The position numbers and the translations under genes were made by a program. The notes under the pieces are model-generated. The model was not told the origin of the DNA and made no database searches. It was given only the letters and a program-made list of their open reading frames with translations. This document shows positions 1 through 4,785 of a stretch of DNA of 6,193 bases, in pieces. This DNA is from Methanodesulfokora sp964525965 (GTDB taxonomy: Archaea > Korarchaeota > Korarchaeia > Korarchaeales > Korarchaeaceae), in assembly GCA_964525965.1 (NCBI GenBank), contig CAZGKA010000050.1:1-6193 (forward strand), written 5' to 3'. Every line of letters begins with the position of its first letter. Positions within the stretch are counted from its first letter, which is position 1.

Positions 1-62
1 CAGTCTGGTAGCGCGCCGCCCTTGCAAGGCGGAGGTCGGGGGTTCGAATCCCCCCCGGTCCA
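1..62 (+). tRNA. tRNA-Ala (anticodon UGC), 5' end cut off by window edge
   Basis: The visible part runs from the D arm to the discriminator base. The anticodon stem is 16-20 (CCGCC) with 28-32 (GGCGG). Its loop is CTTGCAA, giving anticodon TGC at 23-25, which reads Ala codons. The variable loop is AGGTC (33-37). The T arm pairs GGGGG with CCCCC around TTCGAAT. The acceptor 3' strand is CCGGTCC (55-61) and the discriminator is A62. T59 corresponds to U70, the partner of the G3:U70 wobble that marks tRNA-Ala, although G3 itself lies outside the window. CCA is not encoded (CTA follows). No intron lies in the visible part. Confidence 0.95.
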
Positions 63-137
63 CTAACCTCCCTATAACATGGTGGGTCCCTCTACTGCCG
101 AGGACAAAACCAGACCCAGCGCCTCCGTGCACGATGG

Positions 138-153
138 GAAACCTTTTTATTTC
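138..153 (+). promoter_or_regulatory. TATA/BRE promoter of tRNA-His
   Basis: A purine-rich GAAAC (BRE-like) is followed by CTTTTTATTTC. Its centre lies about 26 nt before the tRNA-His 5' end at 174, the usual archaeal spacing for a transcript starting at or just before the mature tRNA. The same TTTTTATTTC core stands upstream of tRNA-Gly on the other strand. Confidence 0.7.
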
Positions 154-173
154 ATCTCATACGAGGCAGTCGT

Positions 174-259
174 GCCGGGGTGGGGTAGGGGTTAGCCCGG
201 GGGCCTGTGGAGCGCTGCGCGGAAAGCCCTCGGCCCGGGTTCGAATCCCGGCCCCGGCC
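174..259 (+). tRNA. tRNA-His (anticodon GUG) with a 14-nt intron
   Basis: The acceptor stem pairs GCCGGGG (174-180) with CCCCGGC (252-258). The discriminator is C259, as expected for His. The D arm is GGG (183-185) with CCC (196-198). The anticodon stem is GGGGC (200-204) with GCCCT (226-230), leaving a 4-nt variable loop (231-234), and the T arm is CCGGG/CCCGG around TTCGAAT. Read without interruption, the anticodon arm does not close. Removing 211-224 gives the loop CTGTGGA with anticodon GTG at 207-209. The intron sits at the canonical 37/38 position. The -1 base is T173, so the G-1 needed by histidyl-tRNA synthetase is not encoded. CCA is not encoded either. Confidence 0.93.
211..224 (+). 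other. tRNA-His intron with bulge-helix-bulge splice motif
   Basis: The intron is AGCGCTGCGCGGAA. The splice motif can be drawn in full. Exon bases C205-T206-G207-T208 pair with intron bases G219-C220-G221-G222 (two of the four pairs are G-U) to form the central 4-bp helix. Bulge 1 is GG^A (209-211) and bulge 2 is AA^A (223-225), each 3 nt and cut after the second base. The intron arm is 212-213 with 217-218 and a triloop. The anticodon stem forms the outer helix. This is the substrate of archaeal tRNA splicing endonuclease. The fold is drawn by eye, not computed. Confidence 0.88.
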
Positions 260-268
260 TCTGGGGCC

Positions 269-285
269 TTGGACTTTTCCTTTCT
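269..285 (+). terminator. Likely T-rich terminator of tRNA-His
   Basis: A pyrimidine-rich tract (CTTTTCCTTTCTG) begins about 12 nt after the tRNA-His 3' end. Archaeal RNA polymerase terminates at T-rich tracts without needing a hairpin. The tract is short and broken by C, so it may be leaky towards the convergent tRNA-Gly. Confidence 0.45.
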
Positions 286-347
286 GAATACAGGATCATA
301 AGAGGACATCAAAGATTAAGCAGGCCAAGAAACAGTTAGAGGGGGCA

Positions 348-421
348 TGCGGCCGCCGGGATTTGAACCCGGGTCTGGAGCGTGGCAGGCTCCCATCCTA
401 TCCAGGCTAGACTACGGCCGC
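348..421 (-). tRNA. tRNA-Gly (anticodon GCC)
   Basis: Read on the minus strand, the acceptor stem pairs GCGGCCG (421-415) with CGGCCGC (355-349), followed by discriminator A at 348. The anticodon stem is GGAGC (393-389) with GCTCC (381-377). The loop is CTGCCAC, giving anticodon GCC at 386-384. The T arm is CCGGG/CCCGG around TTCAAAT. The D stem GTCT/GGAT contains G-U pairs. No intron is present and CCA is not encoded. The gene is convergent with tRNA-His and divergent from nep1. Confidence 0.95.
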
Positions 422-444
422 TTCCGGAGGCTATCCCTGCTCGA

Positions 445-463
445 GAGAAATAAAAAGTTTACC
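445..463 (-). promoter_or_regulatory. TATA/BRE promoter of tRNA-Gly, possibly shared with nep1
   Basis: On the minus strand the sequence reads GGTAAACTTTTTATTTC, nearly identical to the tRNA-His promoter (one base shorter between the AAAC and TTTTTAT parts). It lies about 30 nt upstream of tRNA-Gly. On the plus strand the same A/T block lies about 30 nt before the nep1 ATG at 486 and is the only TATA-like stretch there. It may therefore serve both directions, with a very short nep1 leader. The tRNA-Gly role is well supported; the nep1 role is inference. Confidence 0.6.
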
Positions 464-485
464 TTACCTTCCTCGCGAAGGTTCC

Positions 486-1103
486 ATGCGTGGAACGATA
501 TCCGTGTTCCTCGTGGACAGTTCCATAAGGCTGTCTAGGGGAGGTAAGACCTCCTTAGAGGAGAGGCCAGGATCCCCGTTCGGTAGACCGGACATAGCCC
601 ATAGGACGGTTCTGTCGGTCACGGATAGCCCTCTCTTCAGAAAAGGAATTGTAGATCTCTATCTCCATACCAGAGATGGGAGAGTGTTCGCCTTTTCCGG
701 GGATGTAAGGCCTCCTAGGATGTATAATCGCTTTAAGGGATTGTTTGCCCAGCTTCTCAGAAGGGGTTTTGTTGGTGGAGATAAGAAGCTTATATGGGAG
801 CTTAACTGTCGGCTAAAGGACATACTCTCCGGATATGATCTGGTAGTCCTGCTGGATGAAAAAGGAGCTCGTCCTGATCCCCTTTTCCTCTTCAGAGAGC
901 TTCTCGGAGAACTGAAGGTGGCCTTTCTTATAGGATGCTTTCCGCGCGGAGATTTTTCCGGAGAGGTGAAGGAGGTAGCAGACCTCAGGATCTCTCTCAG
1001 TGACCTACCGCTCTCGGCCTCCACGACGGCGTGCATGCTGCTGTCTTACATATACTATGTGTGTGAGAGGGAGTTACGATGCCTAGGAGGAGGCATCTCG
1101 TAA
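486..1103 (+). CDS. nep1: 16S rRNA pseudouridine N1-methyltransferase Nep1 (EMG1 family, SPOUT fold)
   Basis: Nep1 methylates N1 of a conserved pseudouridine in the small-subunit rRNA (the m1-psi step of the hypermodified base near helix 35) and assists 30S assembly. Family signatures seen are GRPDIAH (residues 33-39), DSPL (47-50), RPPRMYNRF (75-83, the RNA-binding arginine block), IGCFPRGDF (149-157, the SAM-site glycine loop) and a hydrophobic C-terminal helix (about 174-194) as in the trefoil knot. Length (205 aa) is normal. However, GRPDI comes about 20 residues earlier than I recall in Methanocaldococcus Nep1, so part of the N-terminal segment is short. No in-frame ATG, GTG or TTG lies immediately upstream. 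No clear Shine-Dalgarno precedes the ATG, so the mRNA may be nearly leaderless. The 3' end overlaps rnp4 by 25 nt, which implies co-transcription. Confidence 0.9.
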   Translation: MRGTISVFLVDSSIRLSRGGKTSLEERPGSPFGRPDIAHRTVLSVTDSPLFRKGIVDLYLHTRDGRVFAFSGDVRPPRMYNRFKGLFAQLLRRGFVGGDKKLIWELNCRLKDILSGYDLVVLLDEKGARPDPLFLFRELLGELKVAFLIGCFPRGDFSGEVKEVADLRISLSDLPLSASTTACMLLSYIYYVCERELRCLGGGIS

Positions 1104-1432
1104 AACAGAAGAGAATAGCCAGGGACAGGATAATGCTCCTCCTTCGAATGGCCGACGATATTGTCAGGGAGAACCCTCAATTGGCGGAGAGATACGGGGA
1201 TATAGCGAGGAGGTTATCTCTCCGTGCGAGAGTCAGGATTCCTGAGGAGTACTCATGGAGGTATTGCAGACGCTGTAAGAAGCTCATGTTCCCGGGAGTA
1301 AATGCGGTGGTCAGGCTGAGGTCTAGGAGGTATCCTCACATGGTCATAAAATGTCTGAGATGCAGGTGCATAAACAGAAGGCCTTATATCAGAGAGAAAT
1401 TGTCCAAAAAGAACGTTCAGGAATCTCTCTGA
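1079..1432 (+). CDS. rnp4: Ribonuclease P protein component 4 (Rpp21/Rpr2)
   Basis: This is a protein subunit of archaeal RNase P, which removes 5' leaders from pre-tRNAs. Rpp21 binds with Rpp29 to the specificity side of the RNA. The 117-aa protein has a basic N-terminal helical half (about 1-48, with RIARDRI and ERYGDIARRL). A zinc ribbon follows, with two cysteine pairs: CRRC (C63, C66) before LMFPGVNAVVRL, and CLRC (C92, C95) before NRRPY. This matches the family layout. The ATG lies inside the end of nep1, preceded by a purine-rich GAGAGGGAG that can act as ribosome binding site. Pairing rRNA modification (nep1) with RNA processing (rnp4) upstream of the ribosomal cluster is a known archaeal arrangement. 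Confidence 0.93.
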   Translation: MPRRRHLVKQKRIARDRIMLLLRMADDIVRENPQLAERYGDIARRLSLRARVRIPEEYSWRYCRRCKKLMFPGVNAVVRLRSRRYPHMVIKCLRCRCINRRPYIREKLSKKNVQESL

Positions 1433-1448
1433 TGGTGGGGGCTCTCAA

Positions 1449-1475
1449 CCTTTATATAGCAGAAGCTTTTAAATC
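1449..1475 (+). promoter_or_regulatory. Promoter region of the rps19e-to-ftsY cluster
   Basis: The 97-nt gap after rnp4 holds two TATA-like boxes: CTTTATATAG at 1450-1459, and TTTTAAAT at 1467-1474 preceded by the purine-rich GAAGC. Starts about 25 nt downstream would fall near 1480 or 1498, leaving a leader of 30-50 nt before the rps19e TTG. Which box is used cannot be decided from sequence alone. Confidence 0.6.
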
Positions 1476-1518
1476 CCCAGGCACCTACCCTAATGAGGAA
1501 GGGCTCCCAAACAAGGAT

Positions 1519-1523
1519 GGTGA
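1519..1523 (+). promoter_or_regulatory. Ribosome binding site fixing the TTG start of rps19e
   Basis: GGTGA lies 6 nt before TTG 1530. The TGA inside it is itself an in-frame stop for the rps19e frame, so translation cannot begin further upstream. TTG 1530 is the only start that gives a full-length protein. Confidence 0.75.
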
Positions 1524-1529
1524 AGCAAA

Positions 1530-1988
1530 TTGGTCACGGCTAGGGATGTTAGAGCAGACCTGCTGATATCGGAGGTCAAAGAGGAGCTCAAAAAGATAGA
1601 ATGTATGAAGCCGCCGGAATGGGCTTACTACGTTAAAACTGGAGTGAGCAGGGAGAGATCTCCAGATCAGGAGGATTGGTGGTACATAAGGGCTGCAAGC
1701 GTACTCCGGACACTCTATCTCCGCGGTGGAAAGCCCGTCGGTGTGGAGCGGCTTCGAACCAAATACGGGGGGAGAACGGGTAGGAGGGTGAGGCCGGAGC
1801 ACTTCAAGAAAGGCAGCGGGCATATAATAAGGCTCATCCTCCAGCAACTTGAGGAGGCCGGTTTCGTTACCAAGGTGGAGAAGAAGGGCAGAAAGATAAC
1901 CCCCCAGGGAATCTCCTTCCTGGACAAGGCGGCTGCAAGAATAGCAAAGTCCATGGAGCTGGAGCCGGGTAAGGTGAGGATACCTTGA
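1530..1988 (+). CDS. rps19e: 30S ribosomal protein S19e
   Basis: This is a small-subunit ribosomal protein shared by Archaea and eukaryotes and absent from bacteria. In eukaryotes it is required for pre-40S maturation. At 152 aa it has the family's usual length. Diagnostic stretches are the N-terminal VTARDVRADLLI, then KPPEWAYYVKTGVSRER, DWWYIRAASVLRTLYLRG, the basic YGGRTGRRVRPEHFKKGSG and the C-terminal RKITPQGISFLDKAA (winged-helix-like). The start is TTG, fixed by an in-frame stop just upstream and a GGTGA ribosome binding site. It is the first gene of the main cluster. Its TGA overlaps the TTG of the next gene (TTGA), which implies translational coupling. Confidence 0.95.
   Translation: MVTARDVRADLLISEVKEELKKIECMKPPEWAYYVKTGVSRERSPDQEDWWYIRAASVLRTLYLRGGKPVGVERLRTKYGGRTGRRVRPEHFKKGSGHIIRLILQQLEEAGFVTKVEKKGRKITPQGISFLDKAAARIAKSMELEPGKVRIP
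1972..1979 (+). promoter_or_regulatory. Ribosome binding site of the PDCD5-like gene, inside rps19e
   Basis: AGGTGAGG ends 5 nt before TTG 1985, within the last codons of rps19e. It is a near-perfect match to the archaeal anti-Shine-Dalgarno and supports the TTG start. Confidence 0.7.
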
Positions 1989-2308
1989 GCGAGGATAGAG
2001 AACTTGCCGAGATTCAGGAGAGAATGCTAGCTGAGCTTCAGAGAAAGAAAAAAGCTGAGGAGGAGGCGGCCGCTGTAGAGAGGCAGCTTAATGCCATAGT
2101 CAAGCTGACTCTCTCGTCGGAAGCCCTTCAAAGATTGAAGAGAATAGAGTACGTGAGGCCCGAGCTTGCTAACAGAGTCAAGGTACTGCTGTATCAGCTT
2201 TATGTGTCCGGAAGGTTGAGGAGGGTTCTGTCGGACGAGGAGTTTAAGAAGCTCCTCTCCAATCTAACCGAGACCTCCCGTAGGGACTTCAACATAAGGG
2301 TGGTTTGA
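1985..2308 (+). CDS. DNA-binding protein of the PDCD5/TFAR19 family
   Basis: This 107-aa protein has the family's usual size and plan. A long charged N-terminal helix (about 3-40, rich in E, R, K and A: IQERMLAELQRKKKAEEEAA) is followed by the conserved helical core LTLSSEALQRLKRIEYVRPELANRVKVLLYQL (about 61-93 when the N-terminal helix is included). The C-terminal part holds LSDEEFKKLLSNL and a short basic tail. Archaeal members bind DNA in vitro. Their cellular role is unclear, and the human homologue PDCD5 interacts with chaperonin and Tip60. Linkage to S19e, L39e and prefoldin suggests a role near translation or folding, which is inference. The TTG start overlaps the rps19e stop. Confidence 0.92.
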   Translation: MSEDRELAEIQERMLAELQRKKKAEEEAAAVERQLNAIVKLTLSSEALQRLKRIEYVRPELANRVKVLLYQLYVSGRLRRVLSDEEFKKLLSNLTETSRRDFNIRVV

Positions 2309-2315
2309 TCTTAGA

Positions 2316-2323
2316 AGGAGGTG
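2316..2323 (+). promoter_or_regulatory. Strong ribosome binding site of rpl39e
   Basis: AGGAGGTG is a full match to the core archaeal Shine-Dalgarno, ending 7 nt before ATG 2331. It supports translation of the 50-codon reading frame that follows. Confidence 0.85.
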
Positions 2324-2330
2324 TTCCGCG

Positions 2331-2483
2331 ATGGCTAGGTACAGACCTCTCGCCAGCAAGCTAAGGTATGCTCGAGCCATGAGGGAGAACCACAGGATAC
2401 CCCTCTGGGTGTACCTGAGAACTAACCGTAAGGTTCGCTACAGGCCGCTCAGGAATTGGAGGAGCTCTAGGCTTCAGTTATGA
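2331..2483 (+). CDS. rpl39e: 50S ribosomal protein L39e (50 aa)
   Basis: This small reading frame is easily missed by length cut-offs. The translation starts MARYRPLASKLRYARAMREN, continues HRIPLWVYLRTNRKVRYRPL and ends RNWRSSRLQL. L39e is a tiny, very basic protein lining the end of the large-subunit exit tunnel. The conserved signature is the central RIPLWVYLRTNRKVRY followed by RNWRRxxL; family length is about 50 aa, as here. It has an excellent ribosome binding site (2316-2323). Its TGA stop (2481-2483) overlaps the ribosome binding site of rpl31e, so the two are surely co-translated. L39e-L31e-aIF6 is a classic archaeal order. Confidence 0.97.
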   Translation: MARYRPLASKLRYARAMRENHRIPLWVYLRTNRKVRYRPLRNWRSSRLQL

Positions 2484-2494
2484 GGTGATGCTGG

Positions 2495-2758
2495 ATGGAG
2501 AGAAAGTACACACTTAATCTGGGTCAGCTGGTCAAGAACTTGTATCCGCCCAAGAAGAGGGCCAAAGGTTATGTGAAGAGGATAGTGAAGTTCGTGGCGA
2601 GGCAGCTCAAGATAGACGAGTCCGATGTGAAGATACATCCCTCTCTCAACGAGCTCATATGGTCTCGGGGAGCGAGCAACGTGCCTCGCTCGATCTCCAT
2701 ATTAGTGGACTTCGACGAGGAGGAAAATGTTGCTGTGGTGAAGCCCCTGTTTGAGTGA
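2495..2758 (+). CDS. rpl31e: 50S ribosomal protein L31e
   Basis: This 87-aa protein is typical of archaeal L31e. The protein sits near the tunnel exit of the large subunit, where it contributes to the docking site for nascent-chain factors including SRP. Seen are the N-terminal ERKYTLNLGQL, the basic YPPKKRAKGYVKRIVKFVARQ, then KIHPSLNELIWSRGASNVPRSI and the final acidic strand DFDEEENVAVVKPL. The ribosome binding site AGGTGAT (2483-2489) overlaps the rpl39e stop. A second ATG at 2488 is out of frame and only part of that site. Confidence 0.95.
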   Translation: MERKYTLNLGQLVKNLYPPKKRAKGYVKRIVKFVARQLKIDESDVKIHPSLNELIWSRGASNVPRSISILVDFDEEENVAVVKPLFE

Positions 2759-2765
2759 AGAGATC

Positions 2766-2769
2766 GGTG
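2766..2769 (+). promoter_or_regulatory. Ribosome binding site deciding the TTG start of eif6
   Basis: GGTG lies 7 nt before TTG 2777. An in-frame TAA at 2774-2776 directly precedes the TTG, so no upstream start is possible and TTG is required for the conserved N-terminus. Confidence 0.65.
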
Positions 2770-2776
2770 TGTTTAA

Positions 2777-3439
2777 TTGTCGATAATAAGAACCTCCATA
2801 AAGAAAAGCCCGAATCTGGGGATATACCTGAAGCCGGTCGGTAAGTACCTACTGGCGCCTCCCACCATAAAGAAATCTCTGGAGAGAGATCTCTGCTCTA
2901 CTCTAGGTCTCGAGATATTTAAAGCCCAGGTGTATGAGAGCGAGTTCCTAGGAGTCTTCTTAGCCGGGAACAACAACGCACTTCTGGTTCCAGGAATCTC
3001 CAGCATGAGGGAGATCTCCGAGCTGGAGAAAATGGACATGAGGATCGAGGTCTTGGACTCCAAGATAACCGCCTTGGGGAACGCAATATTAGCCAACGAC
3101 TACGGGGCGCTGGTGCATCCCAAGTTCACTGACGAGGATGTGGAATTCATAAAGAAGGCTTTAGAGGTTCCGGTCATCAGAGGGAAGATAGGAGGAATTC
3201 CGGTGGTGGGATCCCTCTCAGTTGTGACGAACAAAGGCGGGCTTGTCTCACCGGCCGCCTCTGAGGAGGAGCTCCGCGGAATGAGGAAACTCTTCGAGGT
3301 AGATATCTATACGGGAACGGTGAACGACGGAGTCAAGTTCGTGAAGCTGGGGCTTGTGGCCTGCGATCACGGCGTGGCGGTTGGCTCTCTGACAACTCCC
3401 CTCGAGCTCGATGTCATAATGGAAGCTTTTAAAGTCTAG
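2777..3439 (+). CDS. eif6: Translation initiation factor aIF6 (ribosome anti-association factor)
   Basis: aIF6 binds the 50S subunit on its L14/L24e face and prevents premature joining with 30S. The 220-aa protein is the family's usual length. It shows the repeated pattern of the five-fold pentein: NNNALLVPGI, TALGNAILANDYGALVHPKF, VVTNKGGLVSP and the final DHGVAVGSLTTPLELDVIMEA. Each repeat carries the small-residue/GxLV.P motif. The start is TTG, fixed by an adjacent in-frame stop. The gene lies 18 nt after rpl31e. In many archaea rpl18a/LX follows directly; here the next gene is pfdA after 35 nt. The last codons contain a promoter-like GAAGCTTTTAAA. Confidence 0.95.
   Translation: MSIIRTSIKKSPNLGIYLKPVGKYLLAPPTIKKSLERDLCSTLGLEIFKAQVYESEFLGVFLAGNNNALLVPGISSMREISELEKMDMRIEVLDSKITALGNAILANDYGALVHPKFTDEDVEFIKKALEVPVIRGKIGGIPVVGSLSVVTNKGGLVSPAASEEELRGMRKLFEVDIYTGTVNDGVKFVKLGLVACDHGVAVGSLTTPLELDVIMEAFKV
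3422..3433 (+). promoter_or_regulatory. Possible internal promoter for pfdA-ftsY
   Basis: GAAGCTTTTAAA within the last codons of eif6 is identical to the 12-mer in the rps19e promoter region (1462-1473). A start about 25 nt downstream would fall near 3455, giving a short leader before the pfdA ATG at 3475. Because it lies in coding sequence the match could be chance, so confidence is modest. Confidence 0.35.
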
Positions 3440-3474
3440 GAGGTCCTCTCCTCACAAGTGAGAAAGGTGATCCG

Positions 3475-3876
3475 ATGTCGAGCCAGCGGGATCTCGTGAC
3501 CCTAAGAAATACGTACCAGGTTCTCTTGGAGGAGGTCAACAGGCTCACCTTGGTCTATACAGATCTGAACAGGAGCATAGAGACCCTTGAAACTTTCACG
3601 AAGCTCAAGGAGAGGGGAGGGACAGCGCCTGTCATGGTTCCCGTGGGCGGCTTTCTCTCAGTGATAATGGATGGGATCAGAGTGGACAAGGTCGCTGTCC
3701 AGGTGGGGGCAGGAATATACGTGGAGATGTCCCCTGAAGAAGCTCTTGAGGAGCTAAAAAAGAGGCTTGAGGAAGTGAAGGAGAACATCCTGAAGATGCA
3801 GGTGGAGCTTCGTCAGATAGAGGCCCAGCTGATCTCGGCGGAGAGGGTCGGTGGTGCAAAGAAAGGCACCTCTTAA
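3475..3876 (+). CDS. pfdA: Prefoldin alpha subunit
   Basis: Prefoldin is a cytosolic hexameric co-chaperone (two alpha, four beta) that holds unfolded chains and hands them to the group II chaperonin. The 133-aa product fits the alpha class. It has an N-terminal coiled coil (about 3-43), the central beta-hairpin region VMVPVGGFLSVIMDGIRVDK and VAVQVGAGIYVE (about 53-84), and a C-terminal coiled coil (about 87-122). The ribosome binding site GGTGATCC (3466-3473) is a perfect match. The 3' end overlaps ftsY by 26 nt. Prefoldin alpha next to FtsY is a conserved archaeal pairing that groups nascent-chain handling genes. Confidence 0.93.
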   Translation: MSSQRDLVTLRNTYQVLLEEVNRLTLVYTDLNRSIETLETFTKLKERGGTAPVMVPVGGFLSVIMDGIRVDKVAVQVGAGIYVEMSPEEALEELKKRLEEVKENILKMQVELRQIEAQLISAERVGGAKKGTS

Positions 3877-4756
3877 ACTCCTCCTTAAGAAGGTTGCCAG
3901 CAAGATAGGAGTAAAAGGCAAGCTCTCTAGATCGGATATAGAGAGCATATTTTTTGAGATAGAGCTAGATCTCTTGGAAGGAGGTCTAGCTCTCGAGCTC
4001 GTGGACGACATAAAGAAACACATGATCTCCTCCTTGGCCGGGCGTGAGTTTAGGGGGGACCCTGAGAAGTTCGTGAGAAACGAACTCAAGGGTTTTCTCG
4101 TTGAATCCATATCCGTCGGGAAGCTAGACCTCAGGGAAATTGTCGAAAGAGCTAAGGAGGAGAGAGGAACCGCAGTTCTTCTTTTCTTTGGTTTTAACGG
4201 TGTTGGCAAATCCCTGAGTCTTGTCAAGACAGCCAAGATCCTGATGGACCTTGGATACAAACCTCTGATAGCAGCGGCGGATACCTTTAGATCAGCGGCG
4301 CTGGAGCAGCTCGAGGGTTATGCTAGGGAGGTCGCCGTCCCTCTGGTCAGGGGAGACAGAGGAGCTGATCCAGCATCCGTTGTGTACAACGCCATATCGA
4401 AGGCGATATCCAAGGGCTTCGATGTGGTTCTATCGGACACAGCGGGGAGAAGAGCCATGGACAGAAATCTGGCCGGGGAGCTCAGGAAAATAGTTAAGGT
4501 CTCGAACCCAGATCTCAAAGTTCTGGTGGTCGACGGGCTGGCGGGCTCAGATGTCATAAATCAGTGTAGGTCGTTCAACGAGGTCGTCCCCGTGGACGCC
4601 CTCGTGGTGACGAAGGTAGACGCCGGTGGTTATGTGGCCGCAGTCCAAGCGGTCTACTTTCTCAAGAAACCGGTTCTCTTCCTCGGAGTAGGTACTTCCA
4701 TAAAGGATATAAAGCCCTTCTCCCCGGAGGAGGCAGTCAACTTTATTTTGGATTGA
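3851..4756 (+). CDS. ftsY: Signal recognition particle receptor FtsY (SRP GTPase)
   Basis: FtsY docks SRP-ribosome complexes at the membrane through paired GTPases. The 301-aa protein has a helical N domain (about 1-100) without the long acidic A domain of some bacteria, then the G domain. Motifs are P-loop GFNGVGKS (114-121), AADTFRSAALEQL (142-154), DTAGR (196-200) and TKVD (254-257), plus the terminal GVG of the G5 region (279-281). Two points are unusual. The P-loop reads GKSLS where SRP GTPases normally have GKTTT. The DxxxKGG segment after TKVD is replaced by AGGYVAAV, one residue shorter, without the usual basic residue. The catalytic Asp and Arg residues remain, so an active GTPase is likely. 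An in-frame stop at 3830-3832 limits the start to GTG 3851 or GTG 3854; GAGAGGG precedes 3851. Confidence 0.93.
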   Translation: MVQRKAPLKLLLKKVASKIGVKGKLSRSDIESIFFEIELDLLEGGLALELVDDIKKHMISSLAGREFRGDPEKFVRNELKGFLVESISVGKLDLREIVERAKEERGTAVLLFFGFNGVGKSLSLVKTAKILMDLGYKPLIAAADTFRSAALEQLEGYAREVAVPLVRGDRGADPASVVYNAISKAISKGFDVVLSDTAGRRAMDRNLAGELRKIVKVSNPDLKVLVVDGLAGSDVINQCRSFNEVVPVDALVVTKVDAGGYVAAVQAVYFLKKPVLFLGVGTSIKDIKPFSPEEAVNFILD

Positions 4757-4774
4757 AATTTTACCAATTCTTTG

Positions 4775-4781
4775 GGTGATC
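4775..4781 (+). promoter_or_regulatory. Ribosome binding site deciding the GTG start of argF
   Basis: GGTGATC lies 4 nt before GTG 4786, the same consensus used by pfdA. It favours GTG 4786 over the downstream ATG at 4798, which would leave no spacing match. Confidence 0.75.
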
Positions 4782-4785
4782 TTCC

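Noticed and set aside
83..118. Weak inverted repeat TGGGTC/GACCCA between tRNA-Ala and tRNA-His, and a CTATAA box at 72-77
   Set aside because: The stem has only 6 bp with a 24-nt loop, and the TATA-like box has no gene at the right distance. Nothing convincing is in 63-137.
347..538. Plus-strand reading frame of 63 codons across the tRNA-Gly gene
   Set aside because: It lies almost entirely on the antisense of a tRNA and overlaps the start of nep1. The product resembles nothing I recognise and has no ribosome binding site.
2773..3096. Minus-strand reading frames opposite eif6, pfdA, ftsY, nep1 and rps19e
   Set aside because: All are antisense to well-identified conserved genes, have no ribosome binding sites, and show low-complexity Ser/Leu/Arg-rich products typical of shadow frames.
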